Part shown: one piece after another, positions 40,271-47,096 of the stretch
Layout of the letters: the number at the start of each line of letters is the position of its first letter
Position numbering within the stretch: the first letter of the stretch is position 1
From: Bog-532 sp963720945
GTDB taxonomy: Bacteria; Actinomycetota; Actinomycetes; Streptosporangiales; Streptosporangiaceae
Length of the DNA stretch: 64,000 nucleotides
Assembly (NCBI GenBank): GCA_963720945.1
Contig: CAVRHH010000029.1
Location: 868,001-932,000 of the forward strand
Direction: 5' to 3'
Program-made: the position numbers and the translations under genes
The notes under the pieces: generated by a model
The model's input: only the letters and a program-made list of their open reading frames with translations
Databases searched by the model: none
Told to the model about the DNA's origin: nothing

Positions 40271-40749
40271 TAGCTGAGCACGATGGAATCGACCCGAAGC
40301 GCGCGGCCGCGCTCGTCCAGGTCGCTGTAATACTCGCGCAGCACACGGCAAAGGGACCGTATGAGGTCGCAACGGTCCCCGAGCGAGCCGACCTCGCGCC
40401 AGGCTGTACAGCTGTCATCCTCGCACCGGGCGGGACGCCCGAGGAGTACGGGAACCTCCAGGCTGCCGCGAGGCATTCCGGTGCCGACAGGCCTTGCAGC
40501 TCCCCTAGAGCGACCATAAGGACGGACCTGCGTGTGGGGGAAAGGCAGGTCACCGGAGGTGCTCGCCGCGCCGTCGCCGCCCACTAACGGATCCCCAGGT
40601 CCAGCGGCCGCAGCCTGACTGGCAAAGGAATCCCTAATCGGCGGCTTTTCCCCGGAAGTCATGAAAAATGACAATAATCCGTTACTCTCCGATACCGACA
40701 GCCGGCCCCGTCGACGATCATGATTTCTTTGCTTTACTTTGAATAACAA
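40271..40749 (-). other. Open frame upstream of the phosphotransferase, status unclear
   Basis: In frame with the phosphotransferase. It includes a segment with good coding character (CDLIRSLCRVLREYYSDLDE, RGRALRVDSIVLSYSATTLL) that leads into the heptad repeats. It may be a separate ancestral small protein fused through repeat expansion, or the true N-terminal part of one long protein. No family recognised. Confidence 0.35.
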
Positions 40750-41472
40750 ACTATACCGCGTTTGATTATCTTTTCACACTGGTAACTGTGGCTCACCGAT
40801 GCGGCGCGTGTACTATGCCGGGGGCACGCATCCGGCGCATCAAATAAAGGACACCCGGGCGGGTGCTGACACTTCCGCCGAAATGGTTCGACGGGCGCCC
40901 GCCCGCGGCCACGGCTCAGCCTGGCCGCCGGGACGGGGAAGGCACCGGCCTGACGGCCCGCCGCCACAACGGGCAGAGAAATTGGCACATGGGCCTCGTC
41001 TGTTATCAACTCCGGGCGTGCCGCGACGGCGACACCTCGAACGTGGCTGCCAGCGTCGCTATAGGAGCCCAGGTCAGCCGCCGTATATCACATCCTGACG
41101 CGCCAAGAACGAATACAACTACTTTAACTACGACGCGTCCATGCGACCCAAAACTCTGCCCGTAGTCAGGATTCCGCTCCGCTGAGGGAGCCCGGGCGGC
41201 CCTGGGCCGAGACGGCGTGGGGCCGGGCCTGGGATGAGACCCGGGAAGGGGGGTGCGGAGACGGCTGGTCGCCGATTTTGGCGAGCCGCGCGGGCGTGGG
41301 ATGCTAAGAGACGGCGGGGGACGCTTGGCTGCCGCCCACAGGGGCACATTCGGGTCTCGCCAGGCGGTCACATCTCTCGCCCCGTTCGGCCATTTCGGTC
41401 TGGTCGTCGCGATCTACAGCGGACCTGCCTGTGGCCGACATGTGACCTTTGCCATGCACAATTGTGTGCCGG
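40750..41472. other. Intergenic region before the tRNA-Arg
   Basis: About 720 bp; 40670-40860 is AT-rich and may contain a promoter for the minus-strand frame. No gene recognised; short frames on both strands lack motifs. Confidence 0.4.
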
Positions 41473-41546
41473 GCGCCCGTAGCTCAGCCGGATAGAGCAG
41501 CTGCCTTCTAAGCAGCGGGTCGCAGGTTCGAGTCCTGCCGGGCGCG
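41473..41546 (+). tRNA. tRNA-Arg (anticodon UCU)
   Basis: Cloverleaf complete: acceptor GCGCCCG/CGGGCGC, D stem GCTC/GAGC, anticodon stem GCTGC/GCAGC with loop CTTCTAA (anticodon TCT, reads AGA), variable GGGTC, and T arm GCAGG-TTCGAGT-CCTGC. The 3' CCA is not encoded. A transposase remnant begins about 90 bp downstream and the stress-gene region follows, so this tRNA may be an island attachment site. Confidence 0.95.
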
Positions 41547-41636
41547 CTGGAGAGGTCTTCACGTTTCAGTGAGGCCTAGTTTCACGTTTCGGTGTGACAT
41601 CCCGGTTCCAACTCTGACGTGGCCGTGGCTGCTGTC

Positions 41637-42005
41637 CTATTCGTGTGCGGTTCGTGCCTGCTTCGTGTGCGGTTCGTGTCTGCCCGGCGGCTTTCGGTGC
41701 TGCATGGCCGGGTTCCGGGCACGCTGGCGGTAGAACAGTTCGTCTTCGCTGCGCAGCAGGTTGTTCTTGCGGTGGCCCCAGGACGCTTCGGGGTCGGCGC
41801 AATCCCCGCCTTTGGCGGGCGGGGGCCGGGAGAAGGACTCCATGTCCGTCCAGTCCACGGCCAGTGAGCTGCTGGCGTCCTTGAGCTCCTCCGGGATGCT
41901 GGCTTCCAGCAGGCTGCCGCAGATCGCCTGCAGCGCCGGCGATGGCTGCCCGCCGGGCTCGTCCCCGGCGAGCGCGTCCGCGACCAGGCCGAAGGTGTAC
42001 TCCAA
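41637..42005 (-). pseudogene. Transposase remnant
   Basis: A ~120-residue fragment with ALQAICGSLLEASIPEELKD, LAVDWTDMESFSRPPPAKGG and ASWGHRKNNLLRSEDELFY. These match the DDE-type transposases of actinobacteria that carry a VDWTD catalytic strand followed by ASWGHRK. The N-terminal and most C-terminal parts are missing. Its place directly beside the tRNA gene suggests a past integration event. Confidence 0.7.
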
Positions 42006-42083
42006 ATGCGATGATGTGTGCGCCGTTGCGGGTTTTACAGCAGCGCACGGCCGACAGGCCCAGCCTCCATCTTGGGTGCTGTC

Positions 42084-43514
42084 TCAGATTTCGGTCGTGG
42101 CTTGAGCCTTGCCCTCTTTTACGGCGGTCTGGAGCGCGGCGTAGTCGCGTTGGTTCTGGTCGGCGTAGGTTTCGGCGAAGTCGGCGATGGCCCGGTCGAA
42201 CTTGGCGGAGCCGCCGAGGTAGGCGGCCAGGGCGATGCGGTCACCGGAACGGGCGTGCGCCCGGGCGAGGGTCCACCCGCACAGGCGGGCGTAGATGGTC
42301 ATGCCTTCGGGGAGCATCTGCTCGATCGGCGCAGAGAATTTCCAGTCCCGCAATTGGCGGACGTAGAAGTCGCGGTCCACCCCGTCCGGGGCGGGGACGC
42401 GGGTCCAGCCGAGGAAGATGTCGCTTTGGGCCTGCTGCAGGTGCTGCCCGGCGACGACGCGCTCGCCCTGGTTGTCGTACTGGCTGCGCCCGGCGTACTC
42501 GGCCAGGACGGAGGGCTGGGCCTCCTTGGCCTGCAGGAACAACGGCTCGACGCCGTCGGCGGCGTCCATCAGCAGGATCCAGGCGCGGGTGCCGACGCTG
42601 CCGACCCCGACCACCTTGCGGGCCACCTGGACCATCGTGAACTGGTCGAGCAGGTGCCGGCGGTCGGACTGCAGGGTGCCCCGGTACTTACCCAGCACGG
42701 TGCGCAGCAGCTCGTAGATCGCGTCGGTCTGCACCTCGGCGAAGACCTCCTCGATCGGGACGATCATCGGGGGGTCGCTGATGATCTGCCGTCGCCCGTC
42801 GACCACGGTGGTCAGCTTGCCCAGCGCCTTCGTGCTGTCGCTGCTGTGGGCCTTGGCCAGCAGGTCCTCGGCTGCTTTGAACCTTTTCGCCTTGACCTGC
42901 GACCTGAACTCCCCGATGGCCGGCTCGATGTCCAGGTGCGCATACCAGACGTCCAGCAGTGGCTGCTGCGCGAAGCCGCGCATCGCGGTGCGGTAACCCT
43001 CGGCCGCCGCCAGGACGATCTTGCGGCGGGCTTTGGCGGCGAACCCGTTATCCCGTCCCGCTACGGCCAGGCTGGCGGCCAGCCGCTTGACGTCCCACTC
43101 GAACGGGCCGGGCAGGGTCTCGTCGAAATCGTTGACGTCGAAGACCAGCCGCCGTTCCGGCGAGGCGAACGCGCCGAAATTGGACAGATGCGCGTCCCCG
43201 CACAATTGCACCCGCAGCCCGGACGCAGGGGTTGCGGCCAGATCCGCCGCCATCGGCAGCGCCGCTCCCCGGTAGAACGTGAACGGCGACACCAGCATCC
43301 GGCCGTGCCGGATCGGCATCAGCTCCGGCACCCGCGATTCTGCCTGCCCCAGCAGCAGCCCGACCGGATCCCGCGACCTGCCGGGGGCGAATTCCGCCTG
43401 GGACTCCAGCGGGGCCACCGCCCTGGCATCCTTCCCCCGTGCCACCCGGTCGGCGCGGCTCAGATGCTCCACCGTCCCGGTCTGCGCGGGACCCTGCCGA
43501 GTCGTCACCGTCAT
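42084..43514 (-). CDS. DUF2252 family protein
   Basis: 476 residues, typical length. Hallmarks: MLVSPFTFYRGAALPMAADL, VQLCGDAHLSNFGAFASPER, VFDVNDFDETLPGPFEWDVK and RKVVGVGSVGTRAWILLMDA; the fold is kinase-like (HxD...DxND). No biochemical function is established; the family is common in stress and accessory regions. ATG 43514 with GGAGGGAG upstream. A palindromic site of the TCACCC-N6-GGGTGA class (43620-43637) lies 105 bp upstream. Confidence 0.92.
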   Translation of the reverse strand: MTVTTRQGPAQTGTVEHLSRADRVARGKDARAVAPLESQAEFAPGRSRDPVGLLLGQAESRVPELMPIRHGRMLVSPFTFYRGAALPMAADLAATPASGLRVQLCGDAHLSNFGAFASPERRLVFDVNDFDETLPGPFEWDVKRLAASLAVAGRDNGFAAKARRKIVLAAAEGYRTAMRGFAQQPLLDVWYAHLDIEPAIGEFRSQVKAKRFKAAEDLLAKAHSSDSTKALGKLTTVVDGRRQIISDPPMIVPIEEVFAEVQTDAIYELLRTVLGKYRGTLQSDRRHLLDQFTMVQVARKVVGVGSVGTRAWILLMDAADGVEPLFLQAKEAQPSVLAEYAGRSQYDNQGERVVAGQHLQQAQSDIFLGWTRVPAPDGVDRDFYVRQLRDWKFSAPIEQMLPEGMTIYARLCGWTLARAHARSGDRIALAAYLGGSAKFDRAIADFAETYADQNQRDYAALQTAVKEGKAQATTEI

Positions 43515-43619
43515 AGCCGCTCCCTCCGGGTCGCAGCGGGCTGTGCTCGCTTGCTGGTATTCACCACAGATGGCTCCCTGGTGCTAGTACCAGATAAGCA
43601 CGCCACGCAGGCGTCGGCG

Positions 43620-43637
43620 TCCCCCCAACGGGGGTGA
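43620..43637. promoter_or_regulatory. Island palindrome S1 (TCCCCC-N6-GGGTGA)
   Basis: One mismatch in the left half-site; spacer CAACGG. Located 105 bp upstream of the DUF2252 start. Confidence 0.6.
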
Positions 43638-43936
43638 ACCACGGCAGCCGCGTGGCGGGACTGGGGGGGTCGTTGCCGTGCTGCGCTGCTGTGGGCAGGA
43701 GCGGGCACAGTCCCAGCTTGGAAGGCTGCGACTAGACCCCGTCAGGCCAGGGCACGGCCGAGAGCGCCATGAACGCCCTGAAGTCGATGGTGAAGGCGAC
43801 CGCCCGGGTCCGGCGCGACGGGAGCCGAAGCGCAGATCCCGGCCGAGCAAGTGGTCGTGGGCGATTTACACCGAGTCGGCTCCCGCCCCTCCCGCCCAGG
43901 CCGTGGAGGCACAGACTGCTGCAAGAGGAGGCAGCC

Positions 43937-44359
43937 GTGCGGACGCATAATCAGCCTGGGCTGGGGTGGACGGTGGTGCTGCGGCGCCAGCCAGCCCGCG
44001 TCGTGCAGGGCCGAGTGCAAGGCGGCTATACCGACGCGTATGAGCTCGTCTGCTGTGACTGCGGTGACCATCCCGACCTGGATTACCGCGACGTCTCACC
44101 TGAGCGTCAGCGAATCCGCGGGTCGTACTCGATTGCTGCGGGCGTCGCGGCATATGAGGTCCACGTGAACGTGCACCACATGCAGCAGTGGGGCCAGGCA
44201 GTACATGACGTCGGCGGAGGCCCAGCTTGTGCTGGTGGGGATGAGGGCCGCAATCTCGGTCTGAAGCGTCGGGCGTCAGTAGCCGGACTACGGCAACCGA
44301 GAGCCGCCGAGCGGGGGCGCAACCGGGCGCTGCCCGCCAGGTCGGCCGGCAAGCTGTGA
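43937..44359 (+). CDS. Conserved small cysteine-rich protein (unnamed family)
   Basis: 140 residues from GTG 43937, with AGGAGG six bases upstream. The first ~85 residues look conserved: GWTVVLRRQPARVVQGRVQG, YELVCCDCGDHPDLDYRDVS, SPERQRIRGSYSIAAGVAAY. The CCDCGDH cluster could bind a metal. The C-terminal ~50 residues (after HHMQ) are Arg/Gly/Ala-rich and may reflect a frameshift or run-on. Function unknown; sits in the stress-gene region. Confidence 0.6.
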   Translation: MRTHNQPGLGWTVVLRRQPARVVQGRVQGGYTDAYELVCCDCGDHPDLDYRDVSPERQRIRGSYSIAAGVAAYEVHVNVHHMQQWGQAVHDVGGGPACAGGDEGRNLGLKRRASVAGLRQPRAAERGRNRALPARSAGKL

Positions 44360-44514
44360 AGGCCGGTTGTTGCTTCCTGCTGACCGTGGGGGTCTTGGTC
44401 CTGTTCACCGTTGCGCGGGCGGTCGGACTGTTCGGCCCGCCCAGGTACGTCTACGTATCGGCATCTGATCCTGTTCGGGTCGTCCCTGCGGTATCGCCAC
44501 CCATCCGAGGGTGA
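44356..44514 (+). CDS. Possible small membrane-anchored peptide
   Basis: 52 residues from GTG 44356: an N-terminal hydrophobic segment (CCFLLTVGVLVLFTVARAVG) followed by a short polar tail. It overlaps the stop of the preceding gene by four bases, and its own TGA forms the end of palindrome S2. No homologue recognised; coding status uncertain. Confidence 0.3.
   Translation: MKAGCCFLLTVGVLVLFTVARAVGLFGPPRYVYVSASDPVRVVPAVSPPIRG
44497..44514. promoter_or_regulatory. Island palindrome S2 (CCACCC-N6-GGGTGA)
   Basis: One mismatch; spacer ATCCGA. Lies eight bases beyond the 3' end of the helical hypothetical gene, so its target, if any, is unclear. Confidence 0.45.
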
Positions 44515-44521
44515 TTCCCGG

Positions 44522-44968
44522 TCAGGAACCGGCCGTGCCCAGCGCTGCCGTGATCTCCTCGATGGCCTCGGCCTCAGCGGGACTCACGCTCTGCCCGTGC
44601 TCTCTATGGGCGGCGGCGACCTCGTTGGCGACAGTGAGGACGAAGCGCCGGTAGTCGTCGCGTTCCTCAGCGGTCGCCTTGCTCTCAAGCAGCGCTACCG
44701 CGTCACGCAGACGCACAAGTCCCTGATCCCTGAGCTCTTCGGGCGAGTGGTACAGCGTGTGGTCCACCTTGGGCTTTGCGGCCACGATCTCGTCGAGGAG
44801 CTCGCTCTCGCCGTGCTGGGCGCGCGCTTCGGTGTAGGCCTTCGTCATCGCGATCGTCTCGCGGAACGTTCCCCCGTGCGCTGCGGTGATCACGATCATG
44901 CCCGCGGTCGGCGGGGCCTCCAGCACGACCTTCCATTCCTCGGGGGCAAAGGCGGCCTTTGTCGTCAT
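44522..44968 (-). CDS. Conserved helical protein of unknown function
   Basis: 148 residues from ATG 44968 with AGGAG upstream. The N-terminus FAPEEWKVVLEAPPTAGMIVIT is followed by long amphipathic helices (FRETIAMTKAYTEARAQHGES, LRDAVALLESKATAEERDDYRRFVLT in pieces) and EVAAAHREHG. The pattern (PP-AGM motif, then a helical C-terminus) recurs in actinobacterial stress loci, but I know no assigned function. Palindrome S3 lies 68 bp upstream of the start. Confidence 0.75.
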   Translation of the reverse strand: MTTKAAFAPEEWKVVLEAPPTAGMIVITAAHGGTFRETIAMTKAYTEARAQHGESELLDEIVAAKPKVDHTLYHSPEELRDQGLVRLRDAVALLESKATAEERDDYRRFVLTVANEVAAAHREHGQSVSPAEAEAIEEITAALGTAGS

Positions 44969-45036
44969 GTGACGCTCCTGTGCTCGTAGAAGGATGCAGA
45001 CCAGGTCAAGGTTCTCGCTGGCCCCTGTCACGCGCC

Positions 45037-45054
45037 CCACCCCCGCCAGGGTGA
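45037..45054. promoter_or_regulatory. Island palindrome S3 (CCACCC-N6-GGGTGA)
   Basis: One mismatch in the left half; spacer CCGCCA. Located 68 bp upstream of the helical hypothetical gene (start 44968). Confidence 0.65.
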
Positions 45055-45115
45055 ATCGCGAGGATCGCACGGCTCAGCTTGCCGTGTAAGCCGCGCGTTC
45101 GCGCCGTGCTCTAAC

Positions 45116-46402
45116 CTAGGGCACCTTCGGTTTGCCGCCGCTGGCGGTCCGGCGGATGAGCCTGCGCTCCGGTATGCCGGGTATTTCGGCACCGGCAGGC
45201 CGGCCTGCCTGACGGGCGAGGTGCCGGGCGTACCGGGTGGCCAGCGGATCGGCGGTGGCACCGTGGGCGACGACGCTGAGCACCACGGTGATCGCGATGA
45301 CAGCGGCGGCGTGATCGGCAGCTGCACTACCCAGCTCCTCCAGGGCGAGGAGGCAGAACACCACCGACGCCAGGCCGCGGGGACCGAACCAGCCCACCAG
45401 GGCGATCGTTGCCCGGTCAAGCCCTGCCCCGACAAGGGCGACCGCCACTGGCGCCATCCGGATCACCGTGAGGCTAAGGACCGCGTACAGGACGATCTGC
45501 CAGGTCAGGACCTCCACCGCGGGTGCGACTGCGACTGCGCCGAAGGCCAGCCAGACCAGCAGCGACACCAGGGCGCCGGTTTCCTCGACGAACGGAATCA
45601 GGGGCTCGCCGCGCCGGCCAGCCGTGGTGCCGAACGCGAGCCCGCCGACGAACGCGGCGATGAACCCGTTGCCGTGCAGCGCCACCGCGGATGCGTAGGC
45701 GCACACCGCCAGGCCCAGCACCGCCGGGCCGGCGAAGCCCTCGGCGACCCAGCCCCGCTTGCGTGCCGCGTTCACCAGCAGGCCACCCCCACCCCCCGCG
45801 GCCACGCCGACGAGAATGCCCAGAGCCAGCTCGGCGACGGCTGCGGCCGGACCGTGGCCGGCGACGTGGCCTCCCGTCGCCGCTCCCGCGATGGCGACCG
45901 AAACAAAAGGCGTGGCGATCCCGTCATTGAGGCCGCTTTCGACGTTGATCAGCCGGCGGATCCGGGCCGGTACCAGCGGGTTGGCTATCATGCCCGCGCC
46001 CAGCGCGGCGTCGGTGGGCGCCAGCGCCGCCCCCACCAGCAGCGCCAGCCAGATACCGGCGCTGCGGTCCAGGGCGAACGCGAGCAGTGTGCCCAGGCCA
46101 ATTGTCAGCGGCAGCGCGGCCCCGAGCAGCCGCAGGTACAGGCCCGTATCCACCCGCAGCTCGTGCAGCCCGACCCGCGACGCGTCCGAGAACAGGACCA
46201 AGGCGAGGGTGAACTCCGCCAGTTCCTTGATCAGCTCCTTACTGGGTGTCACGCTCAGGAACGCCAGCGGCCCGTGGGTGAGCAGCAGCCCGGCAACGAC
46301 GAAGGCGATCGGCGCGGTGACGTCGAACCGTTCCAGCCGGGCCGACAGCGCGCCCCACCCGAACACCAGCGCCGCCACAATGGCCAGGTCGGAAACGCTC
46401 AC
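45116..46402 (-). CDS. CPA1/NhaP-type Na+/H+ antiporter
   Basis: 428 residues, about 12 membrane segments. The family core is ALLVGAALAPTDAALGAGMI (transport Asp pair region) and RRLINVESGLNDGIATPFV (the ND motif), plus VGWFGPRGLASVVFCLLAL. It exchanges cytoplasmic Na+ or K+ for protons. No long cytoplasmic TrkA-like tail is present. GTG 46402 has GGGTGAG upstream. Confidence 0.92.
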   Translation of the reverse strand: MSVSDLAIVAALVFGWGALSARLERFDVTAPIAFVVAGLLLTHGPLAFLSVTPSKELIKELAEFTLALVLFSDASRVGLHELRVDTGLYLRLLGAALPLTIGLGTLLAFALDRSAGIWLALLVGAALAPTDAALGAGMIANPLVPARIRRLINVESGLNDGIATPFVSVAIAGAATGGHVAGHGPAAAVAELALGILVGVAAGGGGGLLVNAARKRGWVAEGFAGPAVLGLAVCAYASAVALHGNGFIAAFVGGLAFGTTAGRRGEPLIPFVEETGALVSLLVWLAFGAVAVAPAVEVLTWQIVLYAVLSLTVIRMAPVAVALVGAGLDRATIALVGWFGPRGLASVVFCLLALEELGSAAADHAAAVIAITVVLSVVAHGATADPLATRYARHLARQAGRPAGAEIPGIPERRLIRRTASGGKPKVP

Positions 46403-46543
46403 GATCTCACCCGCCCTCCGCGCCTATTGGCGACCTCCAGGTACAAGCGAGCACTACCGGAGGACAACCAGCCTCGCGCTAGCGATCCTGGCCCGGCGCG
46501 AGGGCAAGACCAAAGATCCCTCACGCCCTGACAGGCGCCACTA

Positions 46544-47026
46544 CTAGTGTTGTCCGAGGGTGGCGACGAGGACCGCCTTGATAGTGTGCAGGCGGTTCTC
46601 GGCCTGGTCGAACACGATGCTGGCGCCGGACCCGAACACCTCGCCGGTGACTTCCAGACCGTCGGTAGCGCCCGTGTGCTCCATGATCTCGCGGCCGACG
46701 GTGGTGTTCGGGTCGTGGTACGCGGGCAGGCAGTGCATGAACTTGACTCCCGGCGGCCCTCATCAGTGCGCCGTTGACCTGATACGGGGCGAGGAGCTTG
46801 ACACGGCCGGCCCAGACGTCCAGGGCTTGGTGCTGGCCTCGTGCATCACCTCACAGAAAATGTCATGCTCGGCCTTGGCCCGCGCCACCCACAGCACATC
46901 GGCGAACAGCAGTTCCCCGGCGTTGGACGGGGTCAGGCGGGTGTGCTCAAGCCCCGGCCGGTGCACCATGACCCGGCGCAGCCTGCCCACCTCGGAGTGC
47001 GCTCCAAACGACACAGCGATCACCTC
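46544..47026 (-). pseudogene. Fused remnants of arginine deiminase and ornithine carbamoyltransferase
   Basis: From GTG 47026 the first ~65 residues match the N-terminus of arginine deiminase (FGAHSEVGRLRRVMVHRPGL, LTPSNAGELLFADVLWVARA). This breaks off and the C-terminus of ornithine carbamoyltransferase follows in other frames: ALDVWAGRVKLLAPYQVNGAL, then, after a further shift, GVKFMHCLPAYHDPNTTVG and SIVFDQAENRLHTIKAVLVA. The two enzymes form the anaerobic arginine deiminase pathway; a deletion has joined them and removed both catalytic cores. Lies downstream of the P-type ATPase. Confidence 0.85.
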
Positions 47027-47096
47027 GTTACTTGGCCTGTGTTTCGGCCTTTCCCTGGACCCTGTTTTTGGCCGCTCTTTTGGAAGAGCATTGTTG

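Noticed and set aside
46388..46420. TCACCC near the antiporter start
   Set aside because: It is the complement of the antiporter ribosome site; no matching right half-site at 6 bp.
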